From JAJCYL01 sp963664285 (GTDB lineage Bacteria; Bacteroidota; Bacteroidia; Cytophagales; Cyclobacteriaceae), in assembly GCA_963664285.2 (NCBI GenBank), contig CAXXNX010000040.1, positions 310,001 to 374,000 of the forward strand: a DNA stretch of 64,000 nt. Direction: 5' to 3'. The position numbers were made by a program, and so were the translations under genes. The notes below the pieces were generated by a model. That model had not been told where the DNA came from and searched no databases. It was given only the letters and a program-made list of their open reading frames with translations. This document shows, piece by piece, positions 38,101-47,253 of the stretch. Position 1 is the stretch's first letter; each line of letters starts with the position of its first letter.

Positions 38101-38473
38101 TCACCGCCTCCCGGCATTTGCTGTTGTATTCCTCAACACTAATTATCTTTCCGATATCTTCTTTTGTGATCCCCAGCTCCTTCTCAACTTTTAATTCGAC
38201 CGGGAGACCATGTGTATCCCATCCGCCTTTGCGCTTGACCTGGAAACCTTTTTGTGTCTTGTAGCGGCAAAAAACATCTTTTACCGTTCTGGCCATTACG
38301 TGATGAATGCCAGGAGTGCCGTTCGCAGATGGTGGTCCCTCATAAAATGTGAAGGTGGGTTTACCTTCCCTCCTAGTGATTGATTGCTCAAAAATCTTAT
38401 TCTCGTCCCAATAACTTAAGACTTCTTTGGCAAAGCCCGGATAATCCGGGGACTTGTATTCTCTGTACTTCAC
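35123..38473 (-). CDS. ileS: Isoleucyl-tRNA synthetase
   Basis: Class I synthetase charging tRNA-Ile. The start is the GTG at 38473, preceded five bases upstream by AGGAG; an upstream TTG at 38500 is also in frame. Motifs: PSANGTPGIHHVMART (HIGH equivalent), editing domain with TTTPWTLPGN, WFDSGAMPYAQWHYPF and GNKMSKRVGN (KMSKS equivalent). The length of about 1116 residues matches the long, eukaryote-like IleS type common in Bacteroidota. Confidence 0.95.
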   Translation of the reverse strand: MKYREYKSPDYPGFAKEVLSYWDENKIFEQSITRREGKPTFTFYEGPPSANGTPGIHHVMARTVKDVFCRYKTQKGFQVKRKGGWDTHGLPVELKVEKELGITKEDIGKIISVEEYNSKCREAVMKYKDEWDDLTRKMGYWVDLENPYITFEPNYIESLWHLLKQLYSKGLLYKGYTIQPYSPAAGTGLSSHELNQPGTYHDIKDTSVTAQFKVVRNDLSESLFNGSEDLYILAWTTTPWTLPGNCALAVGKKIEYVKVKTFNQYDFKPISVILAKDRINAHFSEKAKELKIEDYETGQKLIPFEIVGSCSGEQLHDVIYEQLLPYVQPRGKAFVVIPGDFVTTEDGTGIVHTASLFGADDFKVCNDNNIAAIIVKDENGYDVPVVDKQGKFVQEITDFAGKYVREEYYDNETRANPDFKSTDVLIAIKLKEESKAFKVEKYEHSYPHCWRTDKPILYYPLDSWFIRTTAMKDKLVALNKTINWKPKATGTGRFGNWLENLVDWNLSRSRYWGTPLPIWVTEDRNEEKCIGSIEELKAEINKSIEAGIMTNSPFDGMDEIDLHRPYVDDVVLMSDSGKKMFREPDLIDVWFDSGAMPYAQWHYPFENNDVFEASYPADYISEGVDQTRGWFFTLHAIAGMLFDSVAFKNVVSTGLVLDKKGNKMSKRVGNAVNPFDTLDKYGPDATRWYMISNANPWDNLKFDQDGVIEVQRRFFGTLFNTYSFFSLYANLDGFEFSEQNQIPVKERTEIDQWIISRMNSLIKEVTAAFDDYEPTRATRAVQNFVIDDLSNWYVRLNRKRFWVGDFNDDKRAAYETLYSCLQTIVKLAAPVAPFYMEKLFLDLTMNINSEDNLSVHLQDFPEADQNLILHDLETQMHLAQDISSLVHSLRRKHKIKVRQPLTRIMVPILDQKTKEQIQAVEDLIGAEVNIKTVEYIDDTTGIIKKKVKPNFSKLGKIYGPKMTAVASAINQMSADKIAQLEREQSINLNIGDEEICLGIDDVEIITEDIPGWSVASDNGMTIALDITITDELKREGLAREMVNRIQNMRKDVGLEVQDKIDVQVSSDEEIVKVALEENRNYICRETQARSLAFVDELENGQSLDINDYNVNVLIKK

Positions 38474-38502
38474 GACGACTCCTGAAATTTGAGGGTGCAA
38501 AA

Positions 38503-40935
38503 TTATTTCTTTTCAGAGATAGAATCGATTATTCCCTTATTATTATTTTGCTCAATTTCTAGCAGGCCGGTATCAATCTCCTCATCATCATCTTCATGAT
38601 AGAACTCATCGAACTCTATCAAAGGATGCTCTTTAGGGTCTCTCTTTCCTGAATCGAAAGTGAGCAAGAGAGAAGGGAGAACTATGAGGTTGGCGAACAT
38701 AGCAATGAGTAAGGTAATAGAGGTGAGGGCGCCTAATGCAACAGTTCCCAGAAATTCAGAAAGAGCGAAGATGATGAATCCAAAAAACAAGATGATCGAA
38801 GTATAAATCATACTTGCCCCGGTTTCTCTCAAACTTTTACTTATTGCGATTGACACGACAAAATTATTAGCAAATAATTCCTGGCGATATTTGGCTAAAA
38901 AGTGGATTGACGCATCAACAGAGATCCCAAAAGCTATACTGAAGATAATAACTGTACTCGGTTTCAAAGGAATACTGTAATAGCCCATCAATCCTGCTGT
39001 AATCATGAGAGGGATAACATTGGGGATTAAAGAGATAATAATCATCTTAACCTTCCTAAAAAGCACTCCCATTATGAGGGCGATAATTACAAAAGCGATT
39101 AAGAAGCTGGTTTGAAGGTTCTCGATGAGAAACTTGTTCCCCTTGATAAAAAGGAGTGTCGTACCAGTCACGGTTGCGCTCATTTTTGTTCCCTCAAAAA
39201 TTTCCCTGATCCTGGGTCGGATAACCTGAGTAATCAATGAATCCATTTTGAGGGAACCTATATCTGCTACCCTGAGGGATATTCTCAATTTCTGTTTCGT
39301 AGAATCGATAAATGCTGCGGAAATACCGAGACTATCTACTTCGTCATTCAGGTATTTCAATATAAACGGTGCATCTCGTCGATTAGGCAGAGAGTATAGC
39401 GCAGGATTGTCGTTGTAGTATGCCTGTCGAACAGCTTTGATCAAACTAACCACTGATACAGGTTGCGATATATATTCAATGCTGTCTAAAAAGAGCTCAA
39501 ATTCTTCAGCTTTCCTTAGGTTCCGAAGATTTTGCACACCATTTTTATTACCCGTATCCACGATAATCTCAAGTGGCATAACTCCACTAAAGTGTTGTTC
39601 GAAGAAATGCAGGTCTTGCTTGACATCACTTTTTTCCGGAATGTCATCAACCATAAAGGAAACCGCCACTATTCTCGTCATGCCGATAACCGAACCAATG
39701 ACAAATGCAATGGTGACGATATAGACTATGGCCCTTCGCTTGTGCACGATAATATCCAACCATGTTAGCACATTATCCAAAGGCCGGAACTGAAGGTGTT
39801 TTAGATTTTTAGGAGTCGGATCAGGCAGGTATGAATAGAATGATGGAATGAGGATAATACTAACTACAAAGGTGGCCATGATATTGATCCCGGCTACTAT
39901 ACCAAATTCTTTTAATATTACTATATCTACAAAACTTAACACCAGGAATCCAACCGCCGTGGTTAGGTTTGTCATCAATGTCACGATGCCAATCTTCCTG
40001 ATTATACGATACAATGCTTTTAGCTTATTGCCGTGATATTGGTATTCCTGGTGGTATTTATTGAGAAGATAAACACTATTGGGTATACCAATAACCACAA
40101 TAATGGGCGGAATCAGGGCAGTAAGTAGGGTTATTTTATAGCCAAACAGGGCCAACGTCCCCATTGACCAAATCACCACAATACTAATAATAATCAGGGG
40201 GATAACTACTGCGTTGAGCGCCCGGAAAAAAAGGAATAAAATGATACCTGTAATAATAACAGAGAGTGCAAGGAAGAGTTTCAGTTCATTTTTTATCTTT
40301 CCAGTGGTGACACTGCGCACATAGGGTAAACCAGCATAGTGAAGTTCAATCCCTGTCACTTCGGAAAAAGCATCCCCGGCAAACCTGATGTCTTCAATCA
40401 ACTGGTTCCGGTTGGCGGAGTTGAGCACTTCCTTTTCTATAGTGAGAAGTAGAAGGGTAGCACCGGTCTCCTCATTAATAAACTCCCCGTAGATCCTAAG
40501 TTTCACTGCCTGATCTAACAATTGGTCCAAAGAGTCCTGATCATCCGGAATGGTCTCAAAAACCTGCAAAAGCTTAAACTGCTTGATTTGATTGTCTTTG
40601 ACTAACCGTTGAAAATTGGGAAGGGCCAATACATCTTTAACGCCGTTAAGTTTTGCCAATTCATCGGCTAAATACTTAAAGCGGCGAAAATTATCCACTT
40701 TATAAATCGAACTGTCCTTCAATCCTATCGCCAGGATATTACCATCCTCACCATATTGTTCTTTAAATTGACGAAAAAATATCATCTCCGGATCGGTCTC
40801 CGGAACAGTTTGAGCGAAGTCAAAGGACCATTGAACTTCCTGGGATTTGTTGGCCATGAAGACAGTAAACAGCACTATTAATACTATGAGAAAGCGCCGG
40901 TAGGTGAGAATAATATGGGCAATAAATCTCCACAT
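38503..40935 (-). CDS. MMPL/RND-superfamily transporter
   Basis: The 810-residue inner-membrane protein has the RND pattern: one helix, large periplasmic loop, five helices (about 215-380), a helix near 405, second loop and five helices (about 620-775). A sterol-sensing-type core (GIPNSVYLLNKYHQEY and FGISVDASIHFLAKYRQEL) marks it as MMPL family. Likely exports lipids or hopanoids (family inference). It ends 29 bp before ileS; the tail is acidic. Confidence 0.9.
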   Translation of the reverse strand: MWRFIAHIILTYRRFLIVLIVLFTVFMANKSQEVQWSFDFAQTVPETDPEMIFFRQFKEQYGEDGNILAIGLKDSSIYKVDNFRRFKYLADELAKLNGVKDVLALPNFQRLVKDNQIKQFKLLQVFETIPDDQDSLDQLLDQAVKLRIYGEFINEETGATLLLLTIEKEVLNSANRNQLIEDIRFAGDAFSEVTGIELHYAGLPYVRSVTTGKIKNELKLFLALSVIITGIILFLFFRALNAVVIPLIIISIVVIWSMGTLALFGYKITLLTALIPPIIVVIGIPNSVYLLNKYHQEYQYHGNKLKALYRIIRKIGIVTLMTNLTTAVGFLVLSFVDIVILKEFGIVAGINIMATFVVSIILIPSFYSYLPDPTPKNLKHLQFRPLDNVLTWLDIIVHKRRAIVYIVTIAFVIGSVIGMTRIVAVSFMVDDIPEKSDVKQDLHFFEQHFSGVMPLEIIVDTGNKNGVQNLRNLRKAEEFELFLDSIEYISQPVSVVSLIKAVRQAYYNDNPALYSLPNRRDAPFILKYLNDEVDSLGISAAFIDSTKQKLRISLRVADIGSLKMDSLITQVIRPRIREIFEGTKMSATVTGTTLLFIKGNKFLIENLQTSFLIAFVIIALIMGVLFRKVKMIIISLIPNVIPLMITAGLMGYYSIPLKPSTVIIFSIAFGISVDASIHFLAKYRQELFANNFVVSIAISKSLRETGASMIYTSIILFFGFIIFALSEFLGTVALGALTSITLLIAMFANLIVLPSLLLTFDSGKRDPKEHPLIEFDEFYHEDDDEEIDTGLLEIEQNNNKGIIDSISEKK

Positions 40936-41023
40936 TTTCAGAAGGCGACAAAGGTAAACGAATCAACCAATGATACCACAGTTTGTTGGCTAACAGTTCC
41001 CTCTTCAATAATCTCCTGGTTAA

Positions 41024-42397
41024 TCATGCTTGATGAGGCTTCGAAGATGGTACTGAAATGCCGTTGATATTCCTATAGATAGATAATGCGTAAGAATCGG
41101 TTAGACCAGATATGAAATCCGTTATTGCCAGGAGTACATCATAAGGGGCGATTGAAAGTTGCTCAATTGCTGAACCGTATTCTTCAGGCAATAATCTTAC
41201 AATACTCCTCTGTTTACCTGAAAATTCACCTGGACTAAAAACTTTATTAAAAGCTGCCTCAGAAAATACCTCCATTAGGCTATCAATTACTCTAAAGCCA
41301 GCAGCCTCACGTTCCAGCACCTGAGAACATCGATAAATCTTTTGTATTGATAGTTGTTCTATTTTTTTCAGTACCGGAGCAGATGGAACCTCATTAGTGA
41401 GAGCCTTATCAAAAGTACCTTGCAGCAAATTCTGTTCCTGGTCAATAAACAGATCTGAAACTTCATTGACCAACTGACCAATAGCCATCGCTCGTAACAC
41501 TCCAATTTGCTCGTCATGACCATTAATCCTATTTAGCTTTCCTTCATCATATCGATCCCCAATTATTTCAGACAAAAGATCCCGTGTCTGTTCAAAACTC
41601 ACTAACCCTAACCGACATCCGTCTTCAAAATCAATAATGTTGTAACATATATCGTCTGCTGCTTCGACAAGGAAAGCAAGCGGATGGCGGCACCAAAGCG
41701 CTTCATTATCCGATAACTTTCGTAAACCTGTTATTTCGGCCAGTTCTCTGAATATCTTTTTCTCGCTTTGAAAAAACCCGTATTTCTTCTGACTTTTTCT
41801 AGATTCATCTACGTTGCTCAAAAAAGACTCTCGGGGGTATTTTGTAAAAGCAGCCAAACTGGCCAAGGTCAGTTTCAAACCATGGGGACCACGCCGATTT
41901 AAAATTCTGAAACCTTGGGCATTACCTTCAAAATTAGTCAGGTCCGACCATTCCTTTTCGTCTAGTTTATCTCGAAAGAATTGGCCTGTACCGTTATTAA
42001 TAAAGAAGTCAGATATTGCATCTTCTCCCGAATGACCAAATGGCGGATTGCCCAGATCATGAGCAAGAGCGGCGGCAGCCACGATAGCGCCAAAATCAAA
42101 TGACGTAAAATGGCTTTCCGCCAAATCCTGATGCTTGCCAATCAGTTGTTCACCCACTCTTTTTCCTAACGAACGACCAACACTCGAGACTTCCAGGCTA
42201 TGGGTTAACCTGGTATGGACAAAATCATGTTCAGGAAGAGGGAAAACCTGGGTTTTATCCTGTAACCGACGGAAAGGGTGAGAAAAAATTATTCGATCGT
42301 AATCGACTTCGAATGCACTCCTTATTTGGCTTTCATTTTGAGTCTTTACCTCCGTTTCACCGGAGCGCTGATAGGATAAAAGTTGAAGCCAATTCAT
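41024..42397 (-). CDS. dgt: dGTP triphosphohydrolase, HD superfamily
   Basis: Hydrolyses dGTP (or other dNTPs) to nucleoside and triphosphate. The HD motif is in AALAHDLGNPPFGHSGE; a first His is in HTRLTHSLEVSSVGRSLG and an Asp in VEAADDICYNIIDFEDG. Its 457 residues are in the range of the Dgt1-like group. It lies upstream of the MMPL gene with an 88-bp gap. Confidence 0.92.
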   Translation of the reverse strand: MNWLQLLSYQRSGETEVKTQNESQIRSAFEVDYDRIIFSHPFRRLQDKTQVFPLPEHDFVHTRLTHSLEVSSVGRSLGKRVGEQLIGKHQDLAESHFTSFDFGAIVAAAALAHDLGNPPFGHSGEDAISDFFINNGTGQFFRDKLDEKEWSDLTNFEGNAQGFRILNRRGPHGLKLTLASLAAFTKYPRESFLSNVDESRKSQKKYGFFQSEKKIFRELAEITGLRKLSDNEALWCRHPLAFLVEAADDICYNIIDFEDGCRLGLVSFEQTRDLLSEIIGDRYDEGKLNRINGHDEQIGVLRAMAIGQLVNEVSDLFIDQEQNLLQGTFDKALTNEVPSAPVLKKIEQLSIQKIYRCSQVLEREAAGFRVIDSLMEVFSEAAFNKVFSPGEFSGKQRSIVRLLPEEYGSAIEQLSIAPYDVLLAITDFISGLTDSYALSIYRNINGISVPSSKPHQA

Positions 42398-42822
42398 TTG
42401 CGGCTTCGAAGATGGCTATTTTATCTAATTCATCAAATATGTAGACCTTTTCAGGGTAATTAGATTCTTTAATTTCTCTCCACAACGCTCAAAAAATACT
42501 ATCAGGTTACCCACTTCTGTCGATTTTAAACATGCATCAAAATGATTAGTCGAAAGATTTGTGGCAGTTCATCGAAATACACGGGTCAGTCATCGAATAA
42601 CTCTAAATCGTAAGCACTAACGATCTATCTTAGGGCTTGTTAAGCAGGTCAGATATAAACAAACAGGTTAGATATAAACAAAGAAATATAGTCAGTTAGA
42701 CAGGTTCATTTATTTATGGATTGTTGAAAGAACCGGGCAGTTGTCCGGTTTTTTGTGCTTTTATCAACACTTATTTCAACATATTTAATCCAGAATAGTT
42801 ATCGGCCTAGATATTCAAATTC
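42398..42822. other. Intergenic region with a 19-bp tandem repeat
   Basis: No gene is supported. Two adjacent 19-bp units beginning CAGGTCAGATATAAAC (42645-42663 and 42664-42682) differ at one base. The hairpin at 42731 is listed separately. This region carries the dgt promoter. Confidence 0.5.
42731..42755. terminator. Probable terminator hairpin
   Basis: AACCGG and CCGGTT form a 6-bp stem followed by six T on the plus strand; on the minus strand the stem is followed by CTTTC. It most likely ends the minus-strand FG-GAP gene, although the better T run is on the other strand. Confidence 0.5.
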
Positions 42823-44533
42823 TCATAAACCACTCAATACGAAAACCCTCCCCGAACGAAAACCATTCACTGCACTCCACGCCGATGTGATGAGTAAATC
42901 AATCGTACCATCCCCATCTACATCTCCCAACCCAGTTGTATCAAAGCCAAAAGTATCACCCATGGTCTTACAGGTCCAGGTCCGAATAAGTGAACCATCT
43001 TTGCCTGAATGTAAACGTACCTTACCGCCACCGGGAGCTGCCTCACTGTATTGCCAGCTACCTATTGCTACATCATCATACCCATCCTTATTGATATCAC
43101 CGCAATCAGAAACACCAATTCCAAATCCCTCTCCGTCTTTTTCACCGGACCAGGTATAGAGATTATTGCCATTCTTTCCGGAGTAAACATAAGCCCTACC
43201 TCTGCCACGACCGTCGGCATTATTTGAAAAATCTGACGCATACAGGTCTTGAGTACCATCCGCATTGATGTCACCAACCACCGATAAGAACATACCTCCA
43301 AACCTGGATCCAGTTGAGTCCGCTTCCAAAGTAAAGTTTGGCTTATTTTGAATTCCTTTATAGACGTATGTACGCCCCCTGTTCCCAGGACCAGCATTAG
43401 GAGCACTCACCATCAGGAATGTTTCACCTTCTATCACTCGACCCGGCTACGGCCGTACCAAAGGCGTCGTCATTTTCTTCTCCTTCCCAAACTATTAACT
43501 CCTCACCGTCTCTACCTGAATAAAGATGAGCTTTGCCAGGGTGAAGAATAGAATCCCTATTTATTGGCGAGTTGAAAACCTGGTAGGGTTCACCAATTAG
43601 AATATCGCCATAACCATCACCATTAACGTCATCAACACCGGACAAATGCAAACCAAATCCACCTGTAGAATCTCCTTTGAAAGTGTTTATTAGGCTACCA
43701 TCTTTTCCTGAATAGGCATATGCTGTAAAGGCAAAAGGAGCTCCCGCCACGACATCAGGTATGCCATCATTGTTAATATCTCCTCCATATTCAACACCTG
43801 TACCTACATTGTCCATTTTCAATTACACCTGTAGCCGACCACAATTGCTTGCCGTCAATTCCGGAATACACATAAATCTTGCCTGCGTTGTTCCCTCCTT
43901 CATCATTAGTTGGAGCAGAGGTAACCATGTCCGCAATTCCATCATTGTTAACATCACCTATATTTCTGGCTATCCATTGGAATTGATCTCCTTCAGCTTC
44001 ACCAACCCATTCATGAATAACCTTTGTTTCTTCAACGAAAGGATCCCGGAACTCCTCGTTTGAGGGAAATAATTGGGCGACCCTTTTGTCATCTTTAATT
44101 TTTTGATAAACAGGAAAAGCCTGGATGCTCGTTGTGTTTACGGTATTCGTTTTCTTAGCTTCTAACAATGTTTTAAAACCACCGCCAATGTCCCCATTAT
44201 TTATTTGAGCTATACCCATACGCATCATAGTTCTTCCATTTTCTGGGTCAATGGCTATTGCTCTTTCAAAGGCAATGGTTGCTTTGGCATAGTCCTGTTT
44301 GGAGTTGTGGGCAAGGCCTAGTGCATTCCAGACGTTGAAATTTTTGGGAGAAGCAATTGACAATGAATCAAGAATTACTATGTCATTCTCAGCCATTCCC
44401 TGGCCAACCAAACCATTTGCTTTTGAAGTAATTCATCAAATTCAGGATTGGTTGTATCACTTGTTGGCTGCTGACATTGGGACTCTATAAGCGAAATAGC
44501 AACTATAGTAATTGCAGTTATAATCTTCTTCAT
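42823..44533 (-). pseudogene. TPR plus FG-GAP (integrin-like) repeat lipoprotein with three frameshifts
   Basis: The start MKKIITAITIVAISLIESQC (44533) is a lipoprotein signal. A frame change near 44395 leads to a TPR segment (AKATIAFERAIAIDPENGRTMMRMGIAQ). Then FG-GAP repeats with Ca-binding DxNxDGxxD loops follow (GDVNNDGIADMVT, GDINNDGIPDVVA, DDVNGDGYGDILIG, GDINADGTQDLYA, GDINKDGYDDVAIG, GDVDGDGTIDLLI), broken by further frame changes near 43810 and 43435. All blocks are well conserved, so each break looks like a small indel. Probably a surface protein in life. Confidence 0.82.
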
Positions 44534-44655
44534 TGGAATTTTTAAGCTAAAAAACCTCAATTGAATAATGAATTCGACTATTCCTATAATATTTGACCCT
44601 CTTTTAACCAGATTGTTAGACCAATGAGCAAATAGGCTAATCAGATCCGGAAAAG

Positions 44656-45822
44656 CTAGGACCTAAATCCTTTCAGAATCTCTCTAGCAACCCTACTCTT
44701 GTGGACTTCATCGGCGCCATCGTAGATCCTGGCGCCTCTCTCGTGGCGATACCAATATGCCAAGACAGTATCATCCGTAACACCCAGGGCGCCATGGGTT
44801 TGGATGGCGCAATCCAGGACCTTATCTAATACTTGGGCCACATAAAACTTAATAGTAGATATTTCAATTTTAGCTGATTTTATCCCTTGATTATCAATTT
44901 TATTCGCTGCATCCAATACCATAAGCCGAGCAGCATTGATCTCTGCGCGACATTCAGCAATCCAATTTTGGATAGTTTGTTTGTCGGCGAGTTTCTTTCC
45001 GGGAGCTATTTCTCGTGTCACTGCCCATTTACACATCAAGCTGAATGCCTTTTCACAAATGCCAATCCAGCGCATACAATGATGTATACGCCCGGGTCCC
45101 AGTCGGTTTTGGGCGATAGCAAATCCTTCGCCCTCTTTACCAAGAATATTCTTCTTAGGCACCTTGCAATTTTCAAATCTCACCTCGCTATGACTGGCAT
45201 AACCACTCCCCTCCTCACCCATTACGGGAATGTTCCTCACTAATTGATACCCGTGAGAATCAGTAGGAACTATTATCTGGCTGGCCCTCCGGTACGGATT
45301 CTCAATGTCCGGATTCGTAATGGCCATAACAATGGCGAATGAGGCGCCATCAGCGCCGGATGTAAACCATTTATGCCCATTGATCGCATAATCATCTCCA
45401 TCTTCAACTGCGGTCGTGGGCAAAATTACAGGATTCGATCCGGGGTTTTCTGGTTCAGTCATCGCAAAGCAACTGCGTATATTTCCTTCTAACAGTGGTT
45501 TTAAATACTCATCCTGTTGCTCACGGGTTCCATGCTCAATAAGAATTTCCATGTTACCGGCATCCGGCGCTTGACAGTTAAAAAGGTAGTGACCGTAAAA
45601 ACATCCGCCCAAAATTTCACTTACTCGCCCAAAATCATGAAGAGATAGTCCCATTCCGCCCCATTCCTTTGCGATTTGAGGCAGCCAAAGGCCCTCGTTC
45701 TTAAATTCATCCCGCTTTTGGTTAAGGTAATCCATGACCTCCGGACCCCAAAAGGGCCGCATCCCGGCGGTTTCCCTTTGAACAATATTGAGGTTATCGA
45801 GAATGTTCTGATTGGTTTCCAT
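44656..45822 (-). CDS. Acyl-CoA dehydrogenase (ACAD10/11-like)
   Basis: The 388-residue flavoenzyme oxidises acyl-CoA. Motifs: FAMTEPENPGSNP (FAD/substrate region), HKWFTSGADGA, GEEGSGYASHSEVRFENCKVP and the C-terminal QTHGALGVTDDTVLAYWYRHERGARIYDGADEVHKSRVAREIL. The frame is intact. IS1595 copy D lies 12 bp upstream of the ATG, separating the gene from its native promoter; expression may now depend on the element. Confidence 0.93.
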   Translation of the reverse strand: METNQNILDNLNIVQRETAGMRPFWGPEVMDYLNQKRDEFKNEGLWLPQIAKEWGGMGLSLHDFGRVSEILGGCFYGHYLFNCQAPDAGNMEILIEHGTREQQDEYLKPLLEGNIRSCFAMTEPENPGSNPVILPTTAVEDGDDYAINGHKWFTSGADGASFAIVMAITNPDIENPYRRASQIIVPTDSHGYQLVRNIPVMGEEGSGYASHSEVRFENCKVPKKNILGKEGEGFAIAQNRLGPGRIHHCMRWIGICEKAFSLMCKWAVTREIAPGKKLADKQTIQNWIAECRAEINAARLMVLDAANKIDNQGIKSAKIEISTIKFYVAQVLDKVLDCAIQTHGALGVTDDTVLAYWYRHERGARIYDGADEVHKSRVAREILKGFRS

Positions 45823-45834
45823 ATTATTAATATT

Positions 45835-46909
45835 AGCTAAGTTCTAATTATAACAGCATTTTGTTTAAATAGCTCATACAGATGATAGGCTTGATCCGTT
45901 AATAGCATAGTCAGAAACCATTGTTTCAAAGTTGTTTTACTCTCTCTTATTTGGTCAGCATAAGCATACCAATTCAGGTAGTTTTGCAAATATTTGGAAC
46001 TGACACCATTGAATGGGCGTAAGAATGTCCTAAGTTGAGTGTGAACATTGTTTACTTTTTGCAGATGGATTGTTTTATCATCTCTATCCACATGATCTTT
46101 GGCCAATAGCGCTTTGTGCTTTATGGAGGGGTTGTCTTTGGCAAAAGCCTTATAAGAAGGGTGCTTATCTGTAATCAAGGTTGCACCGTAGGCCAACTTC
46201 CCATCCAATGCCTTTGAAATTTCTTCTTTGCTCAGCCGTTTTGATGCAACAGCTTTAAGGTACTTCTCCCCCTTGCGTTCAACCGCTGTTACTACCTGGA
46301 CAACTGTGACCTCTTCCTTTCCCATATTCCGTATGAAATCGTTTCCCCTCTTTCTTGCTGCCCTATCTAAATTTCGACTGCCCTTGTTGTTAAGTGCCAG
46401 TTCCAATTCATCACATTCTACTTCCGAGGATAACTGTTCGGGAACAAACTCATTTAGTGAACTCAATATCTTATGCCGCCAGTCGAAGCTTGTCTGGATG
46501 CTTATTCCGATTTGTTTTGCTATCTTTTTTATCGGCATGCCCTGCTCCATGCAGCGCAGATAAGATTGCCATTTTGATTTAAGCTTGATGTCATACAAAG
46601 GTGTCCCTGTTGTTTCACTGTACCATCTTTTACATTCATTGCACTGATACATCTGCACACCTTTTTGTCTGCCCCTCTTATATACCTTCTCGCTTGTGCA
46701 ATTTGGACAGGGTTTCTTCTTTCTTTTCTCTGCTATTTGTTGTTGAGCGGCAATCAATACTTTGCCTTGTAATTCCTGCTCCTGGAGCAACTCATCCAAC
46801 AATTCGGTTTGGGAACTTATCGGCAATTGTGCAAATAAATTTTTGATCTCTTGACTTGATATCATATAGCGAAGATAATAATAATTGCTGTGTTATTTAG
46901 AACTTAGCC
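45835..46909 (-). mobile_element. IS1595-type element, copy D
   Basis: A full 1075-bp element flanked by a perfect 8-bp duplication TTAATATT (45827-45834 and 46910-46917). Same ends as copies A-C. Confidence 0.92.
45837..46865 (-). CDS. IS1595-type transposase, full length (copy D)
   Basis: Identical to the copy C protein except one residue (Arg to Gln in YAYADQIRE). The zinc ribbon and DDE core are complete. Near identity of the copies implies recent spread. Confidence 0.9.
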   Translation of the reverse strand: MISSQEIKNLFAQLPISSQTELLDELLQEQELQGKVLIAAQQQIAEKRKKKPCPNCTSEKVYKRGRQKGVQMYQCNECKRWYSETTGTPLYDIKLKSKWQSYLRCMEQGMPIKKIAKQIGISIQTSFDWRHKILSSLNEFVPEQLSSEVECDELELALNNKGSRNLDRAARKRGNDFIRNMGKEEVTVVQVVTAVERKGEKYLKAVASKRLSKEEISKALDGKLAYGATLITDKHPSYKAFAKDNPSIKHKALLAKDHVDRDDKTIHLQKVNNVHTQLRTFLRPFNGVSSKYLQNYLNWYAYADQIRESKTTLKQWFLTMLLTDQAYHLYELFKQNAVIIRT

Positions 46910-46917
46910 TTAATATT

Positions 46918-47253
46918 GAACAAACAAAATAGCTTCAATTCCTGTAAATCAAAAAACTCACATCGTTTAAGCACCAATGACTAATGTCAAACTCTATAAC
47001 CTGATTTTGATTACTATGACAGTCTTGAAGCCTGCCGTTGCAGTAATCCTCAGGACTAAACCAATCGCGAGCGAAAACTTCAACAGCCAGTGAAAGAGGT
47101 TTTGTTATTCATCCTCTTCTCCAATCCAAACAATTCTCTTATTTACGATACCGTATTCTGGATCTGCTAATTTGAGTCAGATAATGGTGAGGTAAATAGC
47201 ACAATCCGCGTACTAGTCCAAAAATTTAGTAGTCACAAATCCAGCCTCCCTGT
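46918..47253. other. Intergenic stretch without a recognised feature
   Basis: About 336 bp between IS1595 copy D and the end of the MBL-fold pseudogene. I see no convincing reading frame, hairpin or repeat; it originally held the promoter of the acyl-CoA dehydrogenase gene (inference). Confidence 0.5.

Noticed and set aside
35388..38562. Plus-strand open frames across ileS
   Set aside because: All lie antisense to a full, motif-complete isoleucyl-tRNA synthetase gene.
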